Below are positions 37,069 through 45,364 of a stretch of 64,000 nt of DNA, piece by piece. Each line of letters opens with the position of its first letter. Position 1 is the stretch's first letter. A model generated the notes under the pieces. It did no database searches. It worked only from the letters and a program-made list of their open reading frames with translations, and was not told where the DNA came from. Made by a program: the position numbers and the translations under genes. Origin of the DNA: JBAWXE01 sp037144255 (GTDB lineage Bacteria > Bacteroidota > Bacteroidia > Chitinophagales > Chitinophagaceae); contig JBAWXE010000001.1 of assembly GCA_037144255.1 (NCBI GenBank), forward strand, positions 33,460 to 97,459, in the 5' to 3' direction.

Positions 37069-37150
37069 TCGGTAATTATTCGGTAACGATCGGTAATAAA
37101 TCGGAAATCCATCGGTAATTTTCGGTAATCAGTCGGTAAAGATTCAGTAA
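37069..37150 (+). repeat. Array of eight TCGGTAA-like heptamers at 10-11 base steps
   Basis: Heptamers start at 37069, 37080, 37090, 37101, 37112, 37122, 37133 and 37144: six TCGGTAA, one TCGGAAA (37101) and one TCAGTAA (37144). The steps are 11, 10, 11, 11, 10, 11, 11, mean 10.7, so all copies lie on about the same face of the helix. It can also be read as four units of about 21 bases, each with two heptamers. Confidence 0.9.
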
Positions 37151-37198
37151 CTATTTTAGCTATACCCACAACACATTGTCGATTACCAAATGTTACAC

Positions 37199-37297
37199 TG
37201 TAACCCAAATGTAACCTTTGAATTCTCACAACTCACTGATTATCAACCACTCAAACTTCTCGCTAACCATAAAAAAGTTTTTAAGAGAATGTAACCT
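37199..37297 (+). repeat. Direct repeat, copy 1, upstream of the thioredoxin-like gene
   Basis: Starts TGTAACCCAAATGTAAC, then TTTGAAT, CACAACTCA, TGATTATCAAC and ends near AGAATGTAACC. About 80% identical by eye to 37937-38035, with the best match in the first 55 bases. Confidence 0.85.
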
Positions 37298-37331
37298 TAC
37301 GTTTTTTTATAGATGTCAATTCAATACTTTT

Positions 37332-37922
37332 ATGAACATACTCAATATGAATACCATGTCTTTAATTAAAAATAGATCCTGCTTATTTATTATTTGTATT
37401 TGTTTCCTTTCTATTAACTCACTTGCACAGGATAAACAGAAAGTTTTTCAAATGCACGATAATGAATTTATTGAAGCGCGTTTGGGTAAAGTTTTTCCTG
37501 TAAATGAAATTCTTACATCAATCACTGGAGAATTAATTGATCTGAAAAACCTCCACGAACCTTTAATTGTTTTCTTAGGTTTTTGGGGTTGTCATCCTTG
37601 TGAATTTGAATTGCCCATATTAGCCAAAGTATCTAAGATGGGAAAATATAAAAACTATCATTTTGTATATATAACTAAGGACAGGCTTAACAACTTCGAA
37701 AAAGAATTATCCTCAATGCATTTAGATAGCTTAGGGAATATTAAAGTTGTTTGTGGCCAAGATACAATGATACATAAACGTAAATTGGATAACGGTTACC
37801 CTACAATGTATTTTATTAATTCAGATTATACAGTTTCACATATAGAAACAGGTGGTAATACTAAGGGTGAAGAAACAGTAGTACTAGAACCTTGGAGTAA
37901 AGAATTGGATAAATTGAAATGA
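37332..37922 (+). CDS. Thioredoxin-like secreted protein flanked by direct repeats
   Basis: 196 residues from the ATG at 37332; ATGs at 37347 and 37356 are alternatives, and a near -7 box at 37326-37333 makes a later start plausible. A hydrophobic signal segment (CLFIICICFLSINSLAQ) is followed by a TlpA/peroxiredoxin-like fold with redox motif C87-H-P-C90 in FWGCHPCEFELP and a cis-proline loop GYPTMYFIN. The CHPC dipeptide is like that of DsbA. The gene is AT-rich and stands alone between two copies of a repeat of about 100 bases. It could be mobile or recently duplicated; this is inference. Confidence 0.78.
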   Translation: MNILNMNTMSLIKNRSCLFIICICFLSINSLAQDKQKVFQMHDNEFIEARLGKVFPVNEILTSITGELIDLKNLHEPLIVFLGFWGCHPCEFELPILAKVSKMGKYKNYHFVYITKDRLNNFEKELSSMHLDSLGNIKVVCGQDTMIHKRKLDNGYPTMYFINSDYTVSHIETGGNTKGEETVVLEPWSKELDKLK

Positions 37923-37936
37923 TTTCAAATACCCCA

Positions 37937-38035
37937 TGTAACCCAAATGTAACTTTTGAATCCACACAACTCATTGATTATCAACTATTCAACTTCCCCT
38001 GTAACCTTAAAAAATTCTCTCAGAATGTAACTTTT
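37937..38035 (+). repeat. Direct repeat, copy 2, downstream of the thioredoxin-like gene
   Basis: Same order of blocks as copy 1: TGTAACCCAAATGTAAC, TTTTGAAT, CACAACTCA, TTGATTATCAAC, then CTGTAACC and AGAATGTAAC. The TGTAAC-TTTTGAAT block occurs twice inside this copy. Confidence 0.85.
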
Positions 38036-38108
38036 GAATTTCAGCTCGCTCAACATAAATTTAACTAAGCCATAAACGCTCTTCACCTTTTTTCTACTCA
38101 TTACACTA

Positions 38109-38116
38109 TACATTTG
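38109..38116 (+). promoter_or_regulatory. Candidate -7 box for the S1/P1 nuclease gene
   Basis: TACATTTG, exact TAnnTTTG match, 17 bases before the ATG. Confidence 0.45.
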
Positions 38117-38133
38117 TACCACAAACAATACTT

Positions 38134-38901
38134 ATGCATCGCATCTCTCTCATATTCATAGCTTTTATATTAATATTTGCCACACCATTGTCATCATTTG
38201 CCTGGGGCAAAAAAGGCCATAATCTCGTGGCCGATGTAGCTGCCCGTTATATGGATGATGCTACCCGCAAAAAAGTACAACATTATCTGGGTTCCACCAC
38301 TTTCGACGAGGCCAGTACTTGGATGGACGAGATGCGCTCCGACCATAGTTACGATTACATGAAACCATGGCATTATGTAGATTTCCCTAAAGGGAAATTA
38401 TATAATGCCAATACTGAGGAAAATCTGGTGAATGAACTGAACAAGGTGATTGGCGAACTGAATAATAAGAGCAAACTCTCTGATGAACAGATAAAAACGG
38501 ACATACTCATACTTTTCCATCTCGTAGGCGATCTGCATCAACCTTTACATGTAGGTTATGCTGATGATAAAGGCGGTAATGCGATCAAACTTACTTTTAT
38601 CGACAAAGCAGATAATCTGCATTGGGTTTGGGACAATGGTATCATAGAAAATAAAAAGGTTATTCTTTCAGATGTAGTTAGGGAGGAGGCAAATTATACC
38701 CCTGCACAACTGGAACAGCTCAAAAAGATCAATATCGAGAATTGGGTAAATGCTGAACGTCCTTTATTGACCGCAGTATACGATTTCAACAATAATACCA
38801 TCGATCAGGCTTACGTAGATCGCAATATTAAGACAGTAGAAACACAATTATTTATAGCCGGTATCAGACTGGCAGCCATTCTGGAGCAAGCATTCAAATA
38901 G
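38134..38901 (+). CDS. Secreted S1/P1-type zinc nuclease
   Basis: 255 residues; signal peptide ends SSFA so that mature residue 1 is Trp24, as in nuclease P1 where the N-terminal tryptophan binds zinc. All nine zinc ligands are present with P1 spacing: W24, H29, D65, H80, H129, D133, H139, H163, D167 (P1: 1, 6, 45, 60, 116, 120, 126, 149, 153, allowing for loop length). Motifs GDLHQPLHVG and NLHWVWD are clear. It would degrade single-stranded DNA and RNA and remove 3' phosphates outside the cytoplasm, probably for phosphate or nucleoside scavenging. Monocistronic. Confidence 0.94.
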   Translation: MHRISLIFIAFILIFATPLSSFAWGKKGHNLVADVAARYMDDATRKKVQHYLGSTTFDEASTWMDEMRSDHSYDYMKPWHYVDFPKGKLYNANTEENLVNELNKVIGELNNKSKLSDEQIKTDILILFHLVGDLHQPLHVGYADDKGGNAIKLTFIDKADNLHWVWDNGIIENKKVILSDVVREEANYTPAQLEQLKKINIENWVNAERPLLTAVYDFNNNTIDQAYVDRNIKTVETQLFIAGIRLAAILEQAFK

Positions 38902-39052
38902 ATAATTGCAAATAATATATATGTGTATGTCAGTAAGCTATTGCTTATTATCAATATATTTTATAATTTAGCTGTCTATACATCCTTTCCTATTATTAGA
39001 CTTTCGGCTATATAAGCACGAATACGTTTTTGATAATAATGCGTAAGATTTG

Positions 39053-40027
39053 ATGAGACATTCTACTAAGCAGGATTTTGAAATGATACTGGAAAGTATT
39101 ACCGACGGCTTTTTTATACTGGATAGGTCATGGCGATTTTCCTATATGAACTCCGCTTTTGAACGCATGTACCATTTTCGTAGAGAATTGTACATAGGTC
39201 GGGAATATTGGGAAGTGTTCCCTAAGTCTATGGAGCGTTCCTTCGGACCTCAATTCCATAAGGCAGTGAAGGAGCAAATGTCCGTTCACTTCGAAGAATT
39301 CTCTCCTACTTTACAAAAATGGCTTTCCGTAAAGGCATACCCATTTCATGACGGATTGGCAATTTATTATAGAGATATTTCAGAAGAGAAAAAGGCTCGT
39401 GAAAAAATAAAGGCTGATGAACACAACATGCGTCTGCTCATTAATAATACAGACGATCCTATTTGGGCCATTGATGTCAGTGCTAATATTATTCTATGTA
39501 ATAATGCATTTAGTAAATGGATAGCTCACTTTATAGGCACAGAGTTACATAAAGGCGATAATGTACTTTCTTCAGAGTTTGGCAGGGCCTACATGGATAA
39601 GTTTGAGACTTGCTACAAAATGGCATTGGCAGGTAAGACATTTAGAGCAGTAGAAGATGTTATTATAGATGGCGAAAGAAAGTTCACTGCCATTCGTTTC
39701 CATCCTGTATACGATAGCAATGAAGTAATGATAGGTGTCAGTTGTTTTGCCCGAGACATTACCGAACAAAGAGAATATCTGGACAAAATAGAAGCTCAGA
39801 ACAAAACATTATTAGAGATAGCAGCAATAGAATCTCACAAGGTAAGAGGCCCTATAGCCAATATTCTTGGCCTGTTACAACTACTGAACAATGATGATAT
39901 AACCGACCCAATCAATAAGCAGGTGATAGAGGGTATCACTACTGTTACAGAAGGTCTGGATGAGATCATCACAGATATTGTTCGTAAATCCAACAGTATC
40001 TCTAACAGATTAGGTATAGACAATTAG
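39053..40027 (+). CDS. Tandem PAS protein with a histidine-kinase-like dimerisation helix but no ATPase domain
   Basis: 324 residues from the ATG at 39053 (a TTG just before it is also in frame). PAS domain 1 about residues 5-115 (ITDGFFILDRSWRFSYMNSA), PAS domain 2 about 125-245 (DDPIWAIDVSANIILCNNA, with PAC-type end ISCFARDITEQREY read as GVSCFARDITEQ). The C-terminal 75 residues form a helical hairpin with an H-box-like site, His262 in AAIESHKVRGPIANILGLL, as in DHp domains, then stop. No membrane segment and no catalytic ATPase. Cytoplasmic sensor of unknown signal; either needs a partner kinase or acts as a scaffold. Confidence 0.82.
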   Translation: MRHSTKQDFEMILESITDGFFILDRSWRFSYMNSAFERMYHFRRELYIGREYWEVFPKSMERSFGPQFHKAVKEQMSVHFEEFSPTLQKWLSVKAYPFHDGLAIYYRDISEEKKAREKIKADEHNMRLLINNTDDPIWAIDVSANIILCNNAFSKWIAHFIGTELHKGDNVLSSEFGRAYMDKFETCYKMALAGKTFRAVEDVIIDGERKFTAIRFHPVYDSNEVMIGVSCFARDITEQREYLDKIEAQNKTLLEIAAIESHKVRGPIANILGLLQLLNNDDITDPINKQVIEGITTVTEGLDEIITDIVRKSNSISNRLGIDN

Positions 40028-40028
40028 C

Positions 40029-41183
40029 CTACCCAAGCATCGGGTGTCGTTTGAATTCCTTACTCCTATCAAACAGATAACGATAGGTAGCTAGTCTTCG
40101 ACTACGATGTGTGCCAAGGTTCTCTGCAATGTTGATCATCTTAGGGTTGAAGTCGCCAATCCATTGCATTTCGTAGTCGTCATATTTAGGCGGGTGCTGT
40201 ACTACTTTGGCTGCTTCTACTATTATATAAGCATCCACACCCTTACCCTGAAACTCCGGTATGACACCAAATACAAGCCCCACAAAACGGCTACACTTAC
40301 CAAACTTCTGCATCCATAAGAAGCGCAGTTTCTCCAGCAAGCCGAATTTACCATTCAGGTGTTTGAAGAATTGGTTCAGATCGGGTAAGTTTACCCAAAT
40401 GGCAATAGGTTCGTGCTTGTAATAGGCAAACCAAATGATGTTCCTATCCATTACAGGTTTCATCTTTTGGAACATCTTCAGCACAGTACGTTCGTCCAGG
40501 CTCTTACCGCCACCATGGCCGGCCCAAGCTCTGTTGTATACATGTGTGAAGTCTTTGGCATATTTACGCAGCTCTGATTTATTGATCCGTTCTGCTCTGT
40601 AATCTGTATCCTTGGCTATTTCTGCATGTCGTGTTTGATATTTATCAGGTAGTGTGTCCTGCACCTTCATACCGAAGCATACCTGATTGAAGTAGACTTG
40701 AAAGCCATAGTTCTCAAACAGTTGTTGGTAGTAAGGGGCATTATAGTTCATGCAGTATAGAGGCTCAAAGAAGCCCTCAACCAGTAAGCCCCACCAGCGG
40801 TCGCGCTCACCAAAGTTGATGGGGCCATCCATAGCTTCCATGCCACGCTCTTGCAGCCATTGTTTACAATGATCGAATATAAAGTTGGCAGCTACCTGAT
40901 CGTTCACACACTCAAAGAAACCGAAACCACCTGTGGGCTGTTCCATCTTGTATTGCTTATTCACAAATGTGGCCACACGGCCTATGGCCTTATTGTTATC
41001 ATCTCTCAGTATCCAGCGTACACATTCCCCTTTCTTGAAGAACTTGTTCTTAGTAGTATCAAATACCTCCTCTATATCCTTATCCAATGGACGGACCCAG
41101 TTCTTATCATCTCTGTATAAGTCTACGGCTATTTGCAAGAACAGTTGCTTATCGGCAGCTGTGCTTACTTCCTGCATGTGCAT
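40029..41183 (-). CDS. GNAT-like acyltransferase family protein
   Basis: 384 residues, cytoplasmic. The fold looks like two GNAT-type halves: residues 1-190 (GRVATFVN, FGFFECVND, DGPINFGERDRWWGLLVEGF) and 200-384 (WFAYYKHEPIAIWVNLPDLN, VIPEFQGKGVDAYIIVEAA; the last is the acetyl-CoA-binding Q/R-x-x-G-x-G/A pattern). It belongs with a conserved bacterial family usually annotated only as N-acetyltransferase-like; substrate unknown. Convergent with the PAS gene, one base between stops. Confidence 0.75.
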   Translation of the reverse strand: MHMQEVSTAADKQLFLQIAVDLYRDDKNWVRPLDKDIEEVFDTTKNKFFKKGECVRWILRDDNNKAIGRVATFVNKQYKMEQPTGGFGFFECVNDQVAANFIFDHCKQWLQERGMEAMDGPINFGERDRWWGLLVEGFFEPLYCMNYNAPYYQQLFENYGFQVYFNQVCFGMKVQDTLPDKYQTRHAEIAKDTDYRAERINKSELRKYAKDFTHVYNRAWAGHGGGKSLDERTVLKMFQKMKPVMDRNIIWFAYYKHEPIAIWVNLPDLNQFFKHLNGKFGLLEKLRFLWMQKFGKCSRFVGLVFGVIPEFQGKGVDAYIIVEAAKVVQHPPKYDDYEMQWIGDFNPKMINIAENLGTHRSRRLATYRYLFDRSKEFKRHPMLG

Positions 41184-41238
41184 GTGCTATCTGCTTTTGG
41201 GGCTTTAAGATACGGAATTATGAAAAGCCATGAGCAGA

Positions 41239-41880
41239 CTAGCCCAGTTTCTTCAAATAATCCAGTACTTCGGCCTTAGAGTATTCCTTGGGATTGAGCT
41301 GTTGGCCATATACTTTGTTGATATAATATACCAGCCTCTTCTTAGGAAATGTGGTCCAGAAGGTATTCATATCCTCTATCTTGTTGTTGTAGGCTACTTT
41401 CATATCATCCAGTTTTATGCCACGGTGGCTATAATCGAAAGTATAGGAATAGTCGTAGAGGCTGAGTTTGCCGGTATATACCAGCCTGTAAAATGTGTTT
41501 TCCTTAGCATCGAATTTGGTGAGGAACAGGCGTTGGTTATCCTTATCGGTAAGGTATAGGGTATGCAAGTTGGTATCTATGAGCTTGTATTTGGTGCCGG
41601 TACCTGCGGCATTAGTGATGGTTACTGTTTCCCCTTTTATATATAATGTGCCTCGTAATGTATCGTTGTTGTATACCGCGTAACCATTGTAATTCGTTTT
41701 GCGTATTTCATCAAATTTGTTGAAGTAATTATGGCTATGGGATGTAATTAACAAATAGCCACCACCGCCATGTGCGCATGTGTGGCCGCTATGCGCGCAG
41801 GCATGAGCGGCGGAGAATGTAAAACCCGCCATGGGGGATAGTATGAGAAGACAAATAAGGATAATGGTTAGCGTTTTCAT
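41239..41880 (-). CDS. Secreted histidine-rich protein of unknown function
   Basis: 213 residues from the ATG at 41880 (signal peptide MKTLTIILICLLIL...); the frame from 41958 adds a second, poorer hydrophobic start. Directly after cleavage is a histidine/cysteine-rich stretch HACAHSGHTCAHGGGG followed by HSHNYF, a likely metal-binding segment. The remainder is beta-rich (TLRGTLYIKGETVTI) and ends with a charged C-terminal helix. No family recognised. Confidence 0.65.
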   Translation of the reverse strand: MKTLTIILICLLILSPMAGFTFSAAHACAHSGHTCAHGGGGYLLITSHSHNYFNKFDEIRKTNYNGYAVYNNDTLRGTLYIKGETVTITNAAGTGTKYKLIDTNLHTLYLTDKDNQRLFLTKFDAKENTFYRLVYTGKLSLYDYSYTFDYSHRGIKLDDMKVAYNNKIEDMNTFWTTFPKKRLVYYINKVYGQQLNPKEYSKAEVLDYLKKLG

Positions 41881-42004
41881 ATGCTGTTTTTTACAAAAAT
41901 GAATAAGTGCCAGTTTGACCAAAATTAGACAACTTAGTTTAATGGCAGATTTTAGCAAAGCATATTTAGGGTTTCTTTTTGATTTTTGATTAGATTGCTG
42001 TCTT

Positions 42005-44038
42005 ATGCAATGGCTATTCGTAATTCTGGCTGTGCTTTTGTCGTTAGGAGCAGGTTATTGGGTGTATCGCGCTGATAAGAAGCGAGCAGTGCCCTATCCG
42101 TGGATCACATCCTTACTTCGCACATTGGTGGTATTCCTTACTTTACTGTTACTGGTGATGCCTGCCATCACTATATCGCGCAATGAAGTGCAGAAGCCTG
42201 TGGTATTGTTCCTGCAGGATGATTCGCGCTCTATAGCACAGGCACTGAAAGCGGATACTACTACATACCGCAAGAATGCAGAAGCATTACTGGCCAAACT
42301 AAGCGACAAGTACAGAGTGGTGAAATGGGGTTTTGGTAATACAGTAACAGCAGATAGCCTGTATCACTACAAACAATCGGCTACAGATATAGCTACTGCA
42401 CTGAGCAGGGCGCAAGAGTTCTACGGGCAACAAAATCTGGGAGCTATCATACTGGCTACAGACGGGCATTTCAACGAAGGTGCTAATCCGCAATACCAGA
42501 GCTTATCGCTGCACAATCCTGTGTACACAGTAGCACTGGGCGACAGTGCCGCAGAAAAGGACCTGCGCATCACACAAGTATATGCCAATAAGAGAGTATC
42601 GCTGAATAGCCAGTTTGAGATAAGAGGAGATATGGTGGCTACACTGTGCAAGGGCTATCAGAATGATGTGCGCCTGCAAGAAGTAGATGGAAGCATACTA
42701 GGCAATAGTGCATTGAACATCATCAGTGATAGGTACGATCATTCGGTATCGTTTACTGTAAAGGCAGAGAAAGCAGGTTTACATCATTATATCATCAGTG
42801 TGCCGGTGGCAGATGGTGAGCAGAATGTGGCCAATAACCGCAGAGATGTATTTGTAGAAGTAGTAGACGAGAAGAAGAATATACTGATAGTATCAGCAGC
42901 ACCTCACCCCGATGTGAATGCTATAAAAGAAGCCCTGAGCAGCCTGGAAGGATATACGATAACAGTAAAGACGATAGATAATTTCCCTGCATCGCTGAGC
43001 GAGTATAATGTAATCGTACTGCACGGGCTACCCTCTGTGAACAGTAATATAGTACCGCAACTACAGGCTGCTAAAAAGCCTACATGGTATATACTGAGCA
43101 GCCAGACAGGAGTAGCTAATATAGCAGCATTGCAAAAGCCGGCTACATTGAATATAAGCCAAGGACAATTGCAAGATCAGTTTGCTACACTGAATACAGC
43201 TTTTACAGGATTTACACTGCCACAGAAAACACAAGCGGTGATGGATAAGATGCCACCGCTCGGTATGCTATCAGGTAATATACAAGCTATGCCCGATGCT
43301 ATGGTCCTCTTTCGCCAGCGTAATAATGCCACACAGCCGGTATGGATGCTGAAACAAGGTGCAGTGCCTACAGCAATGCTGGCAGGTGAGGGTATATGGC
43401 GCTGGAGACTGTATGAGTACAGGCAGTTTGGACAGCATACGGTAGTAGATGAGTGCATCAGGCAAACAGTTTCATTTCTCTGTGCTACTAATGAAAAACC
43501 TTTTCGTGTGGAGCTGCCTAAGTATGTATGGAGCGACCAGGAATCTATAACACTGAATGCCTACCTGCTGAATGCCAATAATGAACAAGTAAATACACCC
43601 GAAGCACAACTGGCCATAACAGACAGTGCCGGGCGCAAACAAAACTACTCGCTGGAAAGAGCGGGGAATGCCTACCGCATAAATATAGGTGTATGGGCAG
43701 GTGGTACTTATACCTATACCGCGCATGTAAACTATGATGGTAAGGAACATGCAGTGAACGGGAGTTTTGTAGTGGAGAGCGTGCCACTGGAACTGATGGA
43801 GACAGGTGCTGACTACTCCCTGCTATACGGGCTGGCTAAAAAGTACAGCGGTGCGTTTGTACCAGCTAAAAATATCTCTTATCTGTATGACAGCATTAGC
43901 CATAATACGAGCATAAAACCTGTGATACAAACCAATACGGAGACCGTACCTTTGGTAGACTGGAAATGGTTCTTCTTCCTGATACTAGCCATAGCTGTGG
44001 GAGAATGGCTGCTACGTAAATACTGGCTGGCACAGTAA
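42005..44038 (+). CDS. Membrane protein with degenerate von Willebrand A-like domain
   Basis: 677 residues: two N-terminal membrane helices (about 3-20 and 38-58), a large periplasmic part, and one C-terminal helix (about 657-672) with a short basic tail. The periplasmic part begins with a vWA-like fold (about 66-190): the metal-site DxSxS appears as DDSRS, and LATDGHFNEGANP follows, near the usual T-D-G position. Then Ig-like beta domains and a glutamine-amidotransferase-like stretch, the layout of large BatA/YfbK-like Bacteroidota proteins without known function. It starts a plus-strand run with two small genes. Confidence 0.72.
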   Translation: MQWLFVILAVLLSLGAGYWVYRADKKRAVPYPWITSLLRTLVVFLTLLLLVMPAITISRNEVQKPVVLFLQDDSRSIAQALKADTTTYRKNAEALLAKLSDKYRVVKWGFGNTVTADSLYHYKQSATDIATALSRAQEFYGQQNLGAIILATDGHFNEGANPQYQSLSLHNPVYTVALGDSAAEKDLRITQVYANKRVSLNSQFEIRGDMVATLCKGYQNDVRLQEVDGSILGNSALNIISDRYDHSVSFTVKAEKAGLHHYIISVPVADGEQNVANNRRDVFVEVVDEKKNILIVSAAPHPDVNAIKEALSSLEGYTITVKTIDNFPASLSEYNVIVLHGLPSVNSNIVPQLQAAKKPTWYILSSQTGVANIAALQKPATLNISQGQLQDQFATLNTAFTGFTLPQKTQAVMDKMPPLGMLSGNIQAMPDAMVLFRQRNNATQPVWMLKQGAVPTAMLAGEGIWRWRLYEYRQFGQHTVVDECIRQTVSFLCATNEKPFRVELPKYVWSDQESITLNAYLLNANNEQVNTPEAQLAITDSAGRKQNYSLERAGNAYRINIGVWAGGTYTYTAHVNYDGKEHAVNGSFVVESVPLELMETGADYSLLYGLAKKYSGAFVPAKNISYLYDSISHNTSIKPVIQTNTETVPLVDWKWFFFLILAIAVGEWLLRKYWLAQ

Positions 44039-44073
44039 GGGAATATTGATAAGTTGTATTAATCTATGATGCA

Positions 44074-44616
44074 ATGAAAAAGTTGTTTGTATTTTTATCA
44101 GTAAGCATAGTACTGACAGCGTGCAAAAACACGCCTAGCGGAAGCACCTCTAATGCAGACAGCATTAAAGTACCTATAAACAAAACAGACTCCTCACAAA
44201 ACGCTATTGCTGATACTGAAAATGATTTTGCAGACTATTATGTTGCTATAGTTGATAAGGGTTATGACTATTATGCACTTGACAGATTGATGTATAGCAT
44301 CGGTAATGCTTTGCATATGAAAGTAGATACACTGGGACGGTACTATAATGCAATAAAAAAGGAGATAGTATTGCCGGAAAATGATGAAGATGAAATGTAC
44401 AGAGGTGAGTATTACCCAAGAAGAGATGGTGATGATTTCTTGAGTATCGAGCGTACGACCCTGTATGATAGTACTGAAAAAGAAGGTAATATGTGCCTAG
44501 TGGCAGGTTTATTTACCAATAAGCAAAGTGCTGACTCTGTACTGCAAGCGATAAAGCCTATAAGTGGTAATGGTTATGTAGTCAAGGCTAGTATTTATAT
44601 GGGATGTTTACATTGA
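44074..44616 (+). CDS. Predicted lipoprotein, possibly SPOR-like at the C-terminus
   Basis: 180 residues; lipoprotein signal with lipobox LTAC (cysteine 17), then a serine/threonine-rich linker. The last 45 residues (CLVAGLFTNKQSADSVLQAI onward) have the beta-alpha-beta rhythm of a SPOR peptidoglycan-binding domain, but the match is weak. The 35-base gap from the vWA-like gene suggests co-transcription. Function unknown. Confidence 0.6.
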   Translation: MKKLFVFLSVSIVLTACKNTPSGSTSNADSIKVPINKTDSSQNAIADTENDFADYYVAIVDKGYDYYALDRLMYSIGNALHMKVDTLGRYYNAIKKEIVLPENDEDEMYRGEYYPRRDGDDFLSIERTTLYDSTEKEGNMCLVAGLFTNKQSADSVLQAIKPISGNGYVVKASIYMGCLH

Positions 44617-44667
44617 GTACACTTCTGTCGAGCTAATAATAACGGATAAATATTTAATCGACTGATT

Positions 44668-45345
44668 ATGTTTTATGTGTATTCGCTTTTATTCCCAATA
44701 TTAATACTAGAGGTTAACTATGTATTGAAACCTCCGAAGGATAGGAGCTTTCCTGCTCATATACATACTTTGCTACGTGTGTTGCTTTGTGAATGGGTGT
44801 ACACATTTCTTATCTATTATATGGAGCTTGCAGAAAAGATAAATTCAGGATGGATATTCTATACACTGTGTTTTTTCTTAGCGCCAATAACTGTAATTAT
44901 TTTATTGATAAAACTGATTTTCTGGGTTAAAAATAAAAAAACGCTCCAGAATAGCGAAGCAATAAATAAGTCTGATTCAATGATGAGTATAATTAATGAA
45001 TATAGTGATAAAGGTTATTATATAGCTTTGTTAGACGCAGTTAACTGCCCTACCTTAAATTCATTTGTTATACAAATTGGTGTAGCATTCCGTTTCCCTA
45101 GTTACTATGGTAAGAATATGAATGCATTAGATGAGTGTATTAATGACCTCGACTGGCTAGAGGAGAAGAACTATGTATTGGTAGTATCACATTCTAAATT
45201 ATTTCTTGCAAAAGAAACAAAGAAATTAAGAGAAGAAATGTGGCAATTACTTGAAAAGGTGAGATTTGAATGGGCTTCTGTGCCTAACTATGATGGCGAA
45301 GATATGTATAGAGAGAAAGCAGACTTTGTTATTATAAGACAGTAA
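44668..45345 (+). CDS. Membrane-anchored barstar-family protein
   Basis: 225 residues. The first 90 contain three membrane helices (about 3-20, 36-55, 63-86); the C-terminal 115 form a barstar-like domain, with the family core FPSYYGKN (about 143-150) and DECINDLDWL (about 155-164). Barstar binds and inhibits the RNase barnase; here the domain would face the cytoplasm or periplasm depending on helix number. No barnase-like gene is adjacent. The unusual fusion suggests either immunity to a secreted toxin or a reused binding domain; both are inference. Confidence 0.75.
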   Translation: MFYVYSLLFPILILEVNYVLKPPKDRSFPAHIHTLLRVLLCEWVYTFLIYYMELAEKINSGWIFYTLCFFLAPITVIILLIKLIFWVKNKKTLQNSEAINKSDSMMSIINEYSDKGYYIALLDAVNCPTLNSFVIQIGVAFRFPSYYGKNMNALDECINDLDWLEEKNYVLVVSHSKLFLAKETKKLREEMWQLLEKVRFEWASVPNYDGEDMYREKADFVIIRQ

Positions 45346-45364
45346 TATTTATGCGAGAGTTATT

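Larger units (their letters stand above)
36917..37331. other. Long intergenic region with repeats, no gene seen
   Basis: 415 bases between a minus-strand and a plus-strand gene. It holds the -7 box of the left gene, the phased TCGGTAA array (37069-37150), the first copy of the direct repeat (from 37199), and a near -7 box TACTTTTA at 37326-37333. No plausible coding region, tRNA or terminator was found. Confidence 0.75.

Noticed and set aside
37069..37150. CRISPR array
   Set aside because: Units are seven bases with three- to four-base gaps and no cas genes are present; CRISPR repeats are over 20 bases with spacers of similar length.
37218..37331. Upstream TTG start of the thioredoxin-like gene
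   Set aside because: It would translate the direct repeat and place 50 odd residues before the signal segment.
37199..38035. Insertion sequence
   Set aside because: The repeats are direct, no terminal inverted repeats or transposase frame exist, and the enclosed gene is thioredoxin-like.
38934..38947. Hairpin after the S1/P1 nuclease gene
   Set aside because: TAAGC/GCTTA stem is too short and is not followed by a T run.
42094..43787. Several minus-strand frames opposite the vWA-like gene
   Set aside because: They are mirror frames of a plausible long coding gene and show no signal, motif or start context.
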